The notes: a model not told the origin generated them from the sequence alone. Shown: positions 33,045 to 42,389, counted from the first letter of the stretch. The stretch is 64,000 nucleotides of DNA from Pseudonocardia halophobica (GCF_027922425.1 NZ_BSFQ01000021.1:55230-119229); one strand, 5' to 3'. Numbers and translations are program-made.

Positions 33045-34430
33045 ATGCCGAGCTACGACGTCGTGGTCATCGGGGCCGGGGCCGCCGGGCTCTCCGCGGG
33101 AGCGCTGCTGGCCAAGGAGGGCAAGCGGGTCGTGGTGCTCGACCGCAGCCCCTATCTGGGCGGGCGCGCCATGGCCGTGCCGGACGAGGGGTTCACCGTC
33201 AACCTCGGCGGCCACCTCATCGAGGACGGCGGCTCGGGCATCACGAAGGTGTTCGAGCACGTCGGCAAGGAGCTGATCCACGGCGAGGTCAGCAACGACA
33301 TGCCCATCTGGGAGAACGGCAAGGGCTGGGGCTCGATCCGGGACCGGTACACCGACCGGACCGAGCTCAAGAAGGTGATCAAGGCCCTGGTCAACACCCC
33401 GTACGAGGACCTCGACGACTGGGACGACCGCTCCCTGCGCGAGTGGATCCATCAGTACACGGACGACCAGGGCGTGGTGGACCTCTTCGAGTTCATCTCC
33501 GTGCTGGAGTGCATGACCGACAACTGGTACGACCACTCCGCCAGCGACAACCTCTACGTGCGCAAGATGCACTTCGAGGAGCGCAACACCGCGGCCTACT
33601 CCTGCTGGCCCGGCCAGGGCTGGGACGGGATCTGGCGCGACCTCGCCGACGCGATCACCGAGAACGGCGGGGAGCTGCGGCTGGGGACGTCGGTCGAGCG
33701 GGTCGTCATCGAGAACGGCGCGGTGAAGGGCGTGGCGGTGGGCCGCGAACCCAAGGTGCTGCCCAACGAGTTCTTCGAGGAGGAGATCCTCACCGCACCC
33801 GCCGTGATCTCCACGCTGCCGGTGTGGAACGTGCTGAACGTCGTCCCGCGGTCCGCGCTGCCCGAGTGGTACGCCTCCCAGATCGAGTTCCTCGCCCAGG
33901 ACAAGTTCCGGATCGCCTGGCTGGGGCTCTACCTCGCCACCGAGGAGCCGGTCACGCAGTTCGACCCGCGCGAGCTCGCCACCTGGACCTCGACGCCGTC
34001 GACCGACTGCTCGGGCTTCATGTTCGACCAGTCCGCGATGGACCCGTCGTGCTCGCCGGAGGGCACCCACCTGCACGTGATGGGCGCGATCATCCCCGGC
34101 GCCAAGGGACGGGACCGCGAATGGTGCCGCGCGACCATGGAGGCCTTCGAGCGCGACGCCGAGGTCATGTGGCCGGGCTTCGCCAAGCCGATCTGGCGGC
34201 GCCGGCACCTGGTGTTCGAGCCGAGCTTCGGCGTGATCCAGATGCCCGGCCTGGTCGGGAAGTACCGGCCGCACTGGCGGGCGCCCAACGTCGAGGGGCT
34301 GTGGTTCGCCTCCGAGACCTTCCGCAGCCGCGGCATCGGCACCGACCGCGCCGCGCGCGCGGCCCTGACCTGCGTCGAGGACTACCTCGGCGCCCGGATC
34401 CCGACCTTCGGCGACGGGTGGAGGTACTAG
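33045..34430 (+). CDS. NAD(P)/FAD-dependent oxidoreductase, phytoene-desaturase-like
   Basis: A 461-aa flavoprotein: FAD motif VVIGAGAAGLSAGALLAKEG, then SPYLGGRAMAVPDEGFTVNL as in carotenoid desaturases and related amine-oxidase-fold enzymes, and a C-terminal FAD contact SRGIGTDRAARAAL. It is paralogous to the protein at 50219-51571. The ATG at 33045 has GAGAGAGG before it. It heads an operon with an LLM oxidoreductase, an NTF2 protein and a second LLM protein. Probably a dehydrogenase/desaturase in the catabolic pathway; substrate unknown. Confidence 0.88.
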   Translation: MPSYDVVVIGAGAAGLSAGALLAKEGKRVVVLDRSPYLGGRAMAVPDEGFTVNLGGHLIEDGGSGITKVFEHVGKELIHGEVSNDMPIWENGKGWGSIRDRYTDRTELKKVIKALVNTPYEDLDDWDDRSLREWIHQYTDDQGVVDLFEFISVLECMTDNWYDHSASDNLYVRKMHFEERNTAAYSCWPGQGWDGIWRDLADAITENGGELRLGTSVERVVIENGAVKGVAVGREPKVLPNEFFEEEILTAPAVISTLPVWNVLNVVPRSALPEWYASQIEFLAQDKFRIAWLGLYLATEEPVTQFDPRELATWTSTPSTDCSGFMFDQSAMDPSCSPEGTHLHVMGAIIPGAKGRDREWCRATMEAFERDAEVMWPGFAKPIWRRRHLVFEPSFGVIQMPGLVGKYRPHWRAPNVEGLWFASETFRSRGIGTDRAARAALTCVEDYLGARIPTFGDGWRY

Positions 34431-34433
34431 AAG

Positions 34434-35546
34434 GTGCAGCGGCTCCAGCTGGGCGTCCCCGGGCAGATCATGCCGCCGGCCGACGCCGCCGTGAAGTTCG
34501 CGCAGCGCAGCGAGGCCGAGGGGTACGACGCCGTGTGGTGGCCGGACCACCTCATGGGCTGGCACGCGGACACGATGTGGACCCCGGACCTCACGCCGCT
34601 CGCGAAGGTCCAGGCCAACCCGCACACCTACTTCGACCCGATGATCATGATGGGGGTCGTCGGGGCGCAGACCGAGCGGATCAAGGTCGGCGTGGTCGTC
34701 ACGGACCTGATCCGGCGGAACCCGGCCATGGCCGCGGCCACGGCGTTGACGCTGGACCACGTGACCCGCGGGCGGGCGATCATCGGGCTGGGCTCCGGCG
34801 AGAAGCTGAACGTCACGCCGTACGGGATGTCGTTCGACAAGCCCGTCGCGAAGCTCTCCGAGGGCATCGACGTGATGCGCCTGCTGTGGGAGGCGGACGG
34901 GCCCGTCGACTTCCGGGGAACGTTCCACACCCTGGAGAAGGCGGTGCTGGGGCTGCAGCCCTACGGGGACACCCCGCCCGAGATCTGGACCGCCGCGCAC
35001 GGTCCACGGATGCTGCGGCTGACCGGCACCAAGGCGGACGGCTGGCTGCCCACCAAGATGACCGCGCCGGACTACGGCAAGGCGCTCACCGCGATCCAGC
35101 AGGCCGCGCAGGACGCGGACCGCGACCCCGCGAAGATCACCCCGGGCATGCTCGGCTACATCCTCATGGGCCCGGACGAGGAGACCGTCCGGCGGCTGAC
35201 CGAGGCGCCGCTGGTGCGGGCGCTGTGCGTGCTGCTGCCCTCGCAGGTGTTCCGGGACCTCGGTGTCGAACCCCCGCTCGACGCGGGCTCGGGCTTCCAC
35301 GACTTCATCCCGACGACGATCCCGCGCGAGGAGTCGCTGCGGATCATCGACGCGATCCCGCCGGAGGTGGTGCGGCACTACGCCTTCTGCGGCACCCCCG
35401 AGCAGGTCGCGGAGGAGCTCCACGAGTACCGCGAGGCGGGCCTGGAGCACCTCGTCATGTGGAACATCACGGCGTTCGGCGACCCCTCGCTGGCGAAGTG
35501 GTCGTTCCAGGCGATGGCGGAGCTGAAGAAGCTGGTGGGCTCGTGA
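34434..35546 (+). CDS. LLM-class flavin/F420-dependent oxidoreductase
   Basis: A 370-aa luciferase-like TIM barrel (MQRLQLGVPGQIMPPADAA, then AEGYDAVWWPDHLMGWH, and AAATALTLDHVTRGRAIIGL with GSGEKLN). It resembles F420-dependent ketoreductases of the phthiodiolone ketoreductase/Mer group. Cofactor could be F420 or FMN; not decided. GTG start 3 nt after the flavoprotein stop; the end overlaps the NTF2 gene by 4 bp. Confidence 0.88.
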   Translation: MQRLQLGVPGQIMPPADAAVKFAQRSEAEGYDAVWWPDHLMGWHADTMWTPDLTPLAKVQANPHTYFDPMIMMGVVGAQTERIKVGVVVTDLIRRNPAMAAATALTLDHVTRGRAIIGLGSGEKLNVTPYGMSFDKPVAKLSEGIDVMRLLWEADGPVDFRGTFHTLEKAVLGLQPYGDTPPEIWTAAHGPRMLRLTGTKADGWLPTKMTAPDYGKALTAIQQAAQDADRDPAKITPGMLGYILMGPDEETVRRLTEAPLVRALCVLLPSQVFRDLGVEPPLDAGSGFHDFIPTTIPREESLRIIDAIPPEVVRHYAFCGTPEQVAEELHEYREAGLEHLVMWNITAFGDPSLAKWSFQAMAELKKLVGS

Positions 35547-35926
35547 GCTCGCCCGTCGACGGGAGGGCCGTCGTCGAGGGCTACTTCGCGGCGATCAACT
35601 CGGACTCGTTCGCGGACCTGGCCGAGGTGTTCACCGACGACGTGGAGATCCACACGGTCGGCGCGGAGCCGGTCGTCGGGCGGGAGGCGGCGCTCGCGCA
35701 CTTCCCGGCCGTCCTGGCGAACTACGCCGAGCACGAGGACCGCGTGACGCGCTGGATCGAGACCCCCGAGGCGATCGTCACCGAGATCGACTTCGAGGGG
35801 AAGCTCGCCGACGGCCGGCCGGTCGTCTTCTCCGCGCTCGACGTGTTCGACCTGCGCGGCGGACGGATCGCCAGGGTGACGACCTGGTACGACACCCGGG
35901 ACGTCCGGCGTCAGGTCCGACCGTGA
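35543..35926 (+). CDS. NTF2/SnoaL-like protein
   Basis: A 127-aa cone-fold protein: VVEGYFAAINSDSFADLAEV, DDVEIHTVG, ALAHFPAVL, and RIARVTTWYDTRDVRRQV at the end. Such proteins act as isomerases, dehydratases or cyclases on small ketones, or only bind ligands. GTG start in a GTGA overlap with the LLM gene. Catalytic residues cannot be assigned. Confidence 0.85.
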   Translation: MSSPVDGRAVVEGYFAAINSDSFADLAEVFTDDVEIHTVGAEPVVGREAALAHFPAVLANYAEHEDRVTRWIETPEAIVTEIDFEGKLADGRPVVFSALDVFDLRGGRIARVTTWYDTRDVRRQVRP

Positions 35927-35933
35927 CGTCGTC

Positions 35934-36962
35934 GTGAAGCTGGGGGTCACCCTGCCCGTCGACGACGGGCTCGGCGTCCCCGAGTACCTCCGGCTCGTCC
36001 GCGCGGCCGAGGAGGCGGGCTACGACTCGGCGTGGGTCGGCGAGGTGACCGGGCCCGAGGTCTTCTCGATGCTCGGCGTCCTGGCCGCCAGCACGTCGCG
36101 GATCCGGCTGGGCTCCGGGATCGCGACGGTCTACCCGCGCTCGCCGGCGCTCGCCGCGATGGGTTTCGCGACGCTCGCCTCCGCCGCGCCCGGCCGGATC
36201 GTGGCCGGGCTGGGCGCGAGCAGCCCGATGATCACCGAGGACTGGCACGGCCGCACGCACAGCCGCCCGCTGGCGACGATCGAGGGCTACGTCCGGGTGC
36301 TCCGGGCGGCCTGGGCGGGGGAGCGGGTGTCCGTGGAACACCCGCGCACACAGGGCTTCCGGGCCACGCTCCTGCCGCCGGAGCCGCCGCCGATCGTCGT
36401 CGGGGCGATGAACCCGGGGATGCTGCGGCTCGCCGGCCGGGTGGCCGACGGCGTGTTCCTCACCTGGTCGCCGGTCGACGAGATCGCGGCCAAGCTGGCG
36501 CTCGTCCGCGAGGGGGAGCGGGAGGCGGGCCGCGAGCCGGGCAGCGTGTGGGCGATGGTGTCCTTCTGGGCCTACGCGGGGGACCGGCTGCCCGAGGGCA
36601 GGGAACGGCTGCGCCGCCTCTGCCTGCAGTACGCGATGGTCCCGACGCACGCGGGCTCCTTCACCGGCGTCTTCCCGGAGATCGCCCGGGCCACCGAGCT
36701 GTGGCGCTCCGGCGACCGCCGCGCCGCCCTCGCCCTGGCGCCCGACGAGGCGGTCCACCGGCTCTGCGCGGTCGGCACGGGCGAGACGGTCGCCGCACGC
36801 GCCGCCGCGATGCACGAGGCGGGCGTCGACCTCGCCGTCCTCCTCACCCCCGGCGCCGTCCCGGGCGAGATCGACGGCCCCCTCCAGACCATCGCCCGCG
36901 CGGCCGCCGCCGCAGGAACCGTGAAGAACCGGACGAACGGCACTCTCGCTCATCAGGAATGA
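35934..36962 (+). CDS. LLM-class flavin/F420-dependent oxidoreductase
   Basis: A 342-aa luciferase-like protein (MKLGVTLPVDDGLGVPEYLR, SRIRLGSGIATVYPRSPALA, GRIVAGLGASSPMI, PPIVVGAMNPGMLRLAGRVA). This pattern fits F420-dependent methylene-H4MPT-reductase-like enzymes in actinobacteria. GTG start, 7 nt after the NTF2 stop. The C-terminal residues NGTLAHQE are encoded by the left arm of the terminator hairpin at 36935-36977, so the tail is probably not functional. Confidence 0.85.
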   Translation: MKLGVTLPVDDGLGVPEYLRLVRAAEEAGYDSAWVGEVTGPEVFSMLGVLAASTSRIRLGSGIATVYPRSPALAAMGFATLASAAPGRIVAGLGASSPMITEDWHGRTHSRPLATIEGYVRVLRAAWAGERVSVEHPRTQGFRATLLPPEPPPIVVGAMNPGMLRLAGRVADGVFLTWSPVDEIAAKLALVREGEREAGREPGSVWAMVSFWAYAGDRLPEGRERLRRLCLQYAMVPTHAGSFTGVFPEIARATELWRSGDRRAALALAPDEAVHRLCAVGTGETVAARAAAMHEAGVDLAVLLTPGAVPGEIDGPLQTIARAAAAAGTVKNRTNGTLAHQE

Positions 36963-36977
36963 GCGAGAGTGCCGTTC
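36935..36977. terminator. 19-bp perfect hairpin, shared sequence family
   Basis: Left arm GAACGGCACTCTCGCTCAT and its exact complement (36959-36977) close a 5-nt loop between convergent genes. The arm sequence recurs with one change at 48845-48889. The hairpin contains the LLM stop codon. Confidence 0.85.
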
Positions 36978-36998
36978 ACCGGGGACTGCGGGGCCTGG

Positions 36999-37439
36999 TC
37001 AGCCGCTCTCCAGGATCTCCTTGAGGCGACGCAGGTCGGCCTCGTTCGCGCGGCGCATCGCCGCCGCCACGGCCGGCGCGGCCACCGCCCGGAACCCGTG
37101 CGGCTCGCCCCGGTTGCGCAACGTCATCGTGGTGCCGCCGTCGTCGGACGGTGCCCAGGTGTAGGTCGTCTCCATCGGGAACGGTCCCTGGGCGGTGCGC
37201 ATGGTCAGGCGCTCGCCCGGGACGTTCTCGACGATCTCGTAGGTGTAGGCGAGCCTGCGGCCCAGGAAACGGGCCACGAAGGCGATCTCGCTGCCCTCCG
37301 CGAGCGGCGGCGGGGTGCGCCACTCGACCGACCGGATGCTGGCGTACCAGCGCGGGGCCGAGTCCGGGTCGGCGGCGAAGGCGGCGACCTCGGCGACCGG
37401 GCGCGCGATCGTCGTACGGGTGACGACGTCGACGGCCAC
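36999..37439 (-). CDS. SRPBCC family protein
   Basis: A 146-aa START-like fold protein (VAVDVVTRTTIARPVAEVAA, ADPDSAPRWYASIRSVEW, YTYEIVENVPGERLTMR, TTMTLRNRGEPHGF). Such small proteins bind hydrophobic ligands or polyketide intermediates. GTG start three nt after the DinB stop, so both are co-transcribed. Confidence 0.85.
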   Translation of the reverse strand: MAVDVVTRTTIARPVAEVAAFAADPDSAPRWYASIRSVEWRTPPPLAEGSEIAFVARFLGRRLAYTYEIVENVPGERLTMRTAQGPFPMETTYTWAPSDDGGTTMTLRNRGEPHGFRAVAAPAVAAAMRRANEADLRRLKEILESG

Positions 37440-37441
37440 CG

Positions 37442-37981
37442 TCAGCCCATGGTCTTCGCGCCGTCGATGGCCTCGCGGATGATGTCGGCGTGGCCGGCGT
37501 GCTGGGAGGTCTCGGCGATCACGTGCAGGATCACGCGGCGCACCGAGTACGTCGCGCCGGGCTCGAACCAGGGCGCGCTGGGCAGCGGCTGGGTGGCGTC
37601 GAGGTCCGCGGTCGCGACCACCTCGTCCGTGGCCGCGGCGACCCGGTCGTAGTGCTCGAGCAGGGCGGGGAGGGTGTCGGCGTCCGTGAGCTGGAACCGG
37701 GTGTCGACGAAGTCGCCGGACTCCATCGCGGCCCGCATCGCCTCCTCGTCGAACTCGACGTCGCCGCCCATCGCGCCCGGCTTGCCGAGCGCGAAGTCGA
37801 TCCACCCCTGCTCGGTGTCGGCGACGTGCTTGATCAGCGAGGCGAGGGTCAGCTCGCTGACGGTGCTGCGGGTGCGCGCCTGCTCCTCGGTGACGCCGGC
37901 GACGGTCTGCCGCAGGAAGGCGCGGTGCCGGCGCAGCGACTCCAGCAGGTCCGCGCGCTCGCGGGTGAGGGTGGTGGTCAT
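37442..37981 (-). CDS. DinB/DUF664 family protein (possible mycothiol-dependent enzyme)
   Basis: A 179-aa four-helix metalloprotein: LIKHVADTEQGWIDFALG and HVIAETSQHAGHADIIREA supply the His ligands of the DinB/mycothiol-dependent isomerase superfamily. ATG at 37981 with AGGAGG just upstream. These proteins are typical thiol-S-transferase candidates in mycothiol-producing actinobacteria. Substrate unknown. Confidence 0.88.
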   Translation of the reverse strand: MTTTLTRERADLLESLRRHRAFLRQTVAGVTEEQARTRSTVSELTLASLIKHVADTEQGWIDFALGKPGAMGGDVEFDEEAMRAAMESGDFVDTRFQLTDADTLPALLEHYDRVAAATDEVVATADLDATQPLPSAPWFEPGATYSVRRVILHVIAETSQHAGHADIIREAIDGAKTMG

Positions 37982-38050
37982 GGCGGCCTCCTCGCGTGGG
38001 CAGCAGGTCGGGCGGCACCGTACCGCGAGAAGGGGCCAGGATGCGGCCAC

Positions 38051-38153
38051 GCAGTATGGTTCCATAACGCGATTTTCCGCGCCTTGAGAACGCATTATGG
38101 TTCCATAACGCGAAAATCTTGGATCGGAACTCGCGTTATGGAACCATAATGCG
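38051..38153. repeat. triple palindromic repeat with 23-bp inverted pair (glpD terminator region)
   Basis: A 22-bp unit centred on TATGGTTCCATA, followed by ACGCGA, occurs directly at 38051-38072 and 38092-38113, and inverted at 38132-38153. The second and third copies (38091-38113 and 38131-38153) form a perfect 23-bp stem with a 17-nt loop, just past the end of glpD. It is unusually AT-rich for this chromosome. It may be a terminator or a small mobile palindrome. Confidence 0.85.
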
Positions 38154-38167
38154 ACGGTCGTGCGCGA

Positions 38168-39877
38168 TCAGCTGACCGGCACCACGTCCGGCGCGCCCAT
38201 GCGGGCGGAGTCGGCGGTGGCGTCGTCGGGCATGGTCTGGCTCTCCCGCTCGGCGGCGACGCGCCCGCGGTAGTGCTCGACCTCCTTGGCCTTCTGCTCC
38301 TCGGTCCAGCCCAGCACCGGGGCCATCAGGTCCGCGGCCTCCTGCGCGGCGCCGAGGCCGCGGTCGAAGGTCTCGATGCTGGTGCGGGTGCGGCGGGTGA
38401 GGACGTCGTCGAGGTGCCGGGCGCCCTCGTGCGTGGCCGCGTAGACGATCTCGGCGCGGATGTGGTCCGGCGCCCCGCCCAGCGGCTCGCCGAGGGTCTT
38501 GTCCTCGGCGACCAGGTCGAGCACCTCGTCGATCAGCGAGCCGTACCGGCAGAGCAGGTCCTGGATCCGGGCCGGGTGCAGGCCCGAGCGCTCGGCGATG
38601 ACGTGCACCGAGTTCTGCAGCGCCTCCCAGCCCTCGGCACCGAGCAGCGGCACGTCCTTGGTGACGGACTCGGGCACCTTGGCGTCGAGGCCGTGCACGG
38701 CGGCGTCGACGGCGTCCTTGGCCATCACCCGGTAGGTCGTGTACTTCCCGCCGGCCACGACGACCAGCCCCGGCACCGGCGTGGCGACGGCGTGCTCGCG
38801 GGAGAGCTTCGACGTCGTGTCCGACTCGCCCGCCAGCAGCGGCCGCAGCCCCGCGTAGACGCCCTCGACGTCCTCGTGCGTCAGCGGCTGCTCCAGCACG
38901 GAGTTGACGTGCTCGAGCAGGTAGTCGATGTCCGCCTTCGACGCGGCCGGGTGGGCCTTGTCGAGGTCCCAGTCGGTGTCGGTGGTGCCGATGATCCAGT
39001 GCCGGCCCCACGGGATCACGAACAGCACCGACTTCTCGGTGCGCAGGATCAGCCCGGAGTCCGAGCGGATCCGGTCCCGCGGCACCACCAGGTGGATGCC
39101 CTTGGACGCGCGGACGTGGAACCGGCCGCGCTCGCCGGCCAGGCCCTGGGTCTCGTCCGTCCAGACACCGGTGGCGTTGATGACCTGCTTGGCGCGCACC
39201 TTGATCACGTCGCCGGTCTCGAGGTCGTGGACCTCGGCGCCGATGACGCGGCCGGACTCCTTGAGCAGCCCGACCACCCGGGCGCGGGTGGCCACGTGCG
39301 CCCCGTAGGCCGCCGCCGTGCGGGCGACGAACATGGTGTGGCGGGCGTCGTCGACCTGGGCGTCGTAGTACTGCAGGGCGCCGACGAGGGCGTCCTTGCG
39401 CAGCGACGGCACGATCTTGCGCGCGCCGCGGCGGGTGAGGTGCCGGTGGTGCGGCACGCCGCGGGACTGCCCGGAGAGCAGCCCGAGGGTGTCGTAGAGC
39501 GCCACACCGGAGCCGGCGTACAGCCGCTCCCACACGTGGTGCTGGAGCGGGTAGATGAACGGGACGGGGTGGATGAGGTGCGGGGCGAGCTTCTGGATCA
39601 GCAGCCCCCGCTCCTGGAGCGCCTCCGCGACGAGCCGGAAGTCCAGCATCTCCAGGTAGCGCAGGCCGCCGTGGATGAGCTTCGAGCTGCGGCTCGACGT
39701 CCCGGAGGCGAAGTCACGTGCCTCGACCAGACCGACGCGCAGGCCGCGGGTGGCGGCGTCGAGGGCAGCACCGCTGCCCACGACGCCGCCGCCGACGACG
39801 AGAACGTCGAGCTCCTCCCGGCCCATGTCCTCCAGCGCCCGCGTCCGGGCGGCGGGGGAGAGCGCGACGGATCTCAT
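38168..39877 (-). CDS. glpD: glycerol-3-phosphate dehydrogenase (FAD)
   Basis: A 569-aa membrane-associated flavoenzyme oxidising glycerol 3-phosphate to dihydroxyacetone phosphate. FAD motif VLVVGGGVVGSGAALDAATR, then SSRSSKLIHGGLRYLE, VINATGVWTDE, GIHLVVPRDRI, WIIGTTDTDWD and GGKYTTYRVMA. A C-terminal DAO domain extends past residue 400. ATG at 39877 with AAGGAAG about 8 nt upstream. It is the last gene of a leftward glpF-glpK-glpD operon. Confidence 0.95.
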   Translation of the reverse strand: MRSVALSPAARTRALEDMGREELDVLVVGGGVVGSGAALDAATRGLRVGLVEARDFASGTSSRSSKLIHGGLRYLEMLDFRLVAEALQERGLLIQKLAPHLIHPVPFIYPLQHHVWERLYAGSGVALYDTLGLLSGQSRGVPHHRHLTRRGARKIVPSLRKDALVGALQYYDAQVDDARHTMFVARTAAAYGAHVATRARVVGLLKESGRVIGAEVHDLETGDVIKVRAKQVINATGVWTDETQGLAGERGRFHVRASKGIHLVVPRDRIRSDSGLILRTEKSVLFVIPWGRHWIIGTTDTDWDLDKAHPAASKADIDYLLEHVNSVLEQPLTHEDVEGVYAGLRPLLAGESDTTSKLSREHAVATPVPGLVVVAGGKYTTYRVMAKDAVDAAVHGLDAKVPESVTKDVPLLGAEGWEALQNSVHVIAERSGLHPARIQDLLCRYGSLIDEVLDLVAEDKTLGEPLGGAPDHIRAEIVYAATHEGARHLDDVLTRRTRTSIETFDRGLGAAQEAADLMAPVLGWTEEQKAKEVEHYRGRVAAERESQTMPDDATADSARMGAPDVVPVS

Positions 39878-39918
39878 GACAGGTCTTCCTTTCCCAGCGG
39901 GAGGTCGATGCCGTGTTC

Positions 39919-41436
39919 CTAGTCGACCTCTACCCAGTCCAACGTCCGCTGCACCGCCTTCTGCCACCGGGCGTAGGCGGTCTCACGCTGTTCCGCGGAC
40001 CACTGCGGCTCCCAGCGCTTCGACTCGTTCCAGTTCTGGCGCATCTCGTCGGTGTCCTTCCAGAACCCGACCGCCAGGCCCGCGGCGTACGCGGCGCCGA
40101 GCGCGGTGGTCTCGGCCACGACCGGCCGCGACACCGGGATGCCCAGCACGTCCGCCTGGATCTGCATGCACAGCTCGTTGGCGGTGACGCCGCCGTCGAC
40201 CTTGAGGATGTCCAGGTTCACCCCGGAGTCCTTGGCCATGGCGTCGGCCACGTCCTTGCTCTGGAAGCAGATCGCCTCCAGCGTGGCCCGGGCGAGGTGG
40301 GCGTTGGTGTTGTAGCGGGAGAGTCCGACGATCGCGCCGCGGGCGTCGGAACGCCAGTACGGGGCGAACAGGCCGGAGAACGCGGGCACGAAGTACACCC
40401 CGCCGTTGTCCTCGACCTGGCGGGCGAGGGACTCGGACTGCGCGGCGCCGGAGATGATCCCCAGCTGGTCGCGCAGCCACTGCACGGCCGAGCCGGTGAC
40501 GGCGATCGAGCCCTCCAGGGCGTAGACCGCCGGCTCGTCGCCGAACCGGTAGCAGACCGTGGTCAGCAGGCCGGAGTCCGACCGGACGAGCTCGGTCCCG
40601 GTGTTGAGCAGCATGAAGTTGCCCGTGCCGTAGGTGTTCTTGGCCTCGCCGGGCGACAGGCAGACCTGTCCGACCATGGCCGCCTGCTGGTCGCCGAGGA
40701 TGCCGGTGATCGGCACCTCGCCGCCGAGCGGCCCGTTCGCCAGGGACCTGCCGTACGGCTCGGGCGAGCTCGACGAGCAGATCCTCGGCAGCATCGACCG
40801 CGGGATCCCGAACAGGGCGAGCAGCTCGTCGTCCCAGTCGAGGGTCTCGAGGTCCATGAGCATGGTCCGGCTGGCGTTGGTGACGTCCGTGACGTGCACG
40901 CCGCCGTTCGGCCCGCCGGTGAGGTTCCAGACCACCCAGCTGTCGGTGTTGCCGAAGATCGCGTCGCCGCGCTCGGCGGCCTCGCGGGCCCCGTCGACGT
41001 TCTCCAGGATCCACTGGATCTTGCCGCCGGAGAAGTAGGTCGCGGGCGGCAGCCCGGCCTTGCGCCGGATCGTGTCGCCGTGGCCCTCCCGCTCCAGCCT
41101 GGAGGCGATCCGGTCGGTGCGGGTGTCCTGCCAGACGATCGCGTTGTACAGCGGCCGCCCGGTGTTCTTGTCCCAGACGACGGTCGTCTCGCGCTGGTTG
41201 GTGATGCCGAGCGCCGCGAGGTCCTTGGCCGCCAGCCCCGTCTTGTTCAGGCCGGTCTGGATGACCGAGGAGGTGCGCTCCCAGATCTCCACGGGGTTGT
41301 GCTCGACCCAGCCCGCCTCGGGCAGGATCTGCTCGTGTTCCAGCTGGTGGCGACCCACCTCGTTGCCGCTGTGGTCGAAGATCATGAACCGCGTGCTCGT
41401 CGTCCCCTGGTCGACGGCGCCGACGTACTCGGGCAT
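39919..41436 (-). CDS. glpK: glycerol kinase
   Basis: A 505-aa FGGY kinase phosphorylating glycerol. N-terminal VGAVDQGTTSTRFMIFDHSG, substrate residues in NQRETTVVWD and WQDTRTDRI, FGNTDSWVVWNLTGG, GDQQAAMVGQ, GTGNFMLLNTG and the late DGGVTANELCMQ. ATG in a TAATG overlap with the glpF stop, so translation is coupled. A second kinase paralog lies at 43191-44711. Confidence 0.96.
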   Translation of the reverse strand: MPEYVGAVDQGTTSTRFMIFDHSGNEVGRHQLEHEQILPEAGWVEHNPVEIWERTSSVIQTGLNKTGLAAKDLAALGITNQRETTVVWDKNTGRPLYNAIVWQDTRTDRIASRLEREGHGDTIRRKAGLPPATYFSGGKIQWILENVDGAREAAERGDAIFGNTDSWVVWNLTGGPNGGVHVTDVTNASRTMLMDLETLDWDDELLALFGIPRSMLPRICSSSSPEPYGRSLANGPLGGEVPITGILGDQQAAMVGQVCLSPGEAKNTYGTGNFMLLNTGTELVRSDSGLLTTVCYRFGDEPAVYALEGSIAVTGSAVQWLRDQLGIISGAAQSESLARQVEDNGGVYFVPAFSGLFAPYWRSDARGAIVGLSRYNTNAHLARATLEAICFQSKDVADAMAKDSGVNLDILKVDGGVTANELCMQIQADVLGIPVSRPVVAETTALGAAYAAGLAVGFWKDTDEMRQNWNESKRWEPQWSAEQRETAYARWQKAVQRTLDWVEVD

Positions 41437-42266
41437 TACTTCTCTCCTCCGTGCTCGACGACGGTCTCACGCCCGACCGGCTGCTCCTCGGTGTCCTCCG
41501 GGAGCAGGTAGCGGCCGACGAGGATCTTGAAGAAGGCCCCGCCGACGAGGCCGCCGACGATCGGCGCGACGATCGGCAACCACCAGTACGGTGTCCCGTT
41601 CGGATCGACCCAGGCCGTCGAGTACCCCGTGATGTACGACGCGAGGCGCGGCCCGAAGTCACGGGCCGGGTTGATGGCGTAGCCCGCGTTGGCGCCGAAC
41701 GCCATGCCGATCGCCACGACGAGCAGGCCGATGACCACGGGGCCCAGGTTCGCCAGCGGCGGGTTGTTCAGGGCGTTGACCAGGGCGAAGATCACGAACA
41801 CCAGGATCGCGGTGCCGACGACCTGGTCGAGGAAGGCGGTGGGGATCGAGACCCCGCCGCCGCCGTTGCCCGGCAACGTCGCGAAGATGATCTGGGTGGC
41901 CGACGTGTGCCCGGGGTCGGCCCGGTTGATCAGGTCCGCGTACACGACCCGGACGATCAACGCCGCCACGAAGGCGCCGAGGGTCTGGGCGATGATGTAG
42001 GGCACCACCCGTTTCCACGGGAAGCCCTGGTACGAGGCCAGTGCGATGGTGACCGCGGGATTGAGGTGGGCGCCGGAGATCCGCGCGGCGACGTACACGC
42101 CGAGCGTGACGCCGATGCCCCAGGCCCACGTGATCGAGTCGTGGTCACCCAGGGGACTGTTCGGCGGTGCCGTGAGGACCTGCGCCACGACGCCGTTGCC
42201 GAACAGGATCAGGATCATGGTTCCGGCGAACTCGGCGCTCAGCGCGCCGAAGTAGGAGTTCCGCAT
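41436..42266 (-). CDS. glpF: glycerol uptake facilitator (aquaglyceroporin)
   Basis: A 276-aa MIP channel with six hydrophobic segments and both pore motifs, HLNPAVTIAL and AINPARDFGPR; the Asp after NPAR marks a glycerol-type channel. The N-terminus is MRNSYFGALSAEFAGTMILI. It is the first gene of the leftward glycerol operon. The region above holds a perfect palindrome at 42373-42389. Confidence 0.95.
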   Translation of the reverse strand: MRNSYFGALSAEFAGTMILILFGNGVVAQVLTAPPNSPLGDHDSITWAWGIGVTLGVYVAARISGAHLNPAVTIALASYQGFPWKRVVPYIIAQTLGAFVAALIVRVVYADLINRADPGHTSATQIIFATLPGNGGGGVSIPTAFLDQVVGTAILVFVIFALVNALNNPPLANLGPVVIGLLVVAIGMAFGANAGYAINPARDFGPRLASYITGYSTAWVDPNGTPYWWLPIVAPIVGGLVGGAFFKILVGRYLLPEDTEEQPVGRETVVEHGGEK

Positions 42267-42372
42267 CGAACTCTCCTTCCGGTCGTGACGGCCCCCGCCC
42301 GGGCGTACGCGCCGGACGGGGGCCGAACGGGACAGACGCTAGGAACGCGTGCGGGGTGCGACAACGCCCGAC

Positions 42373-42389
42373 GTTCGACAATGTCGAAC
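42373..42389. promoter_or_regulatory. perfect palindrome, candidate IclR/GylR operator
   Basis: GTTCGACA, centre A, TGTCGAAC. It lies between the divergent glpF and IclR-family genes, 43 nt before the regulator start. Symmetry and position fit control of both promoters by the regulator. Confidence 0.7.

Noticed and set aside
33015..35450. 811-codon minus-strand open frame
   Set aside because: Antisense shadow of the flavoprotein and LLM genes; His/Arg/Leu-rich with no domain.
32984..35926. 980-codon plus-strand frame spanning the flavoprotein and LLM genes
   Set aside because: Only its last 127 codons (NTF2-like protein) are real; the rest is an off-frame shadow of two clear genes.
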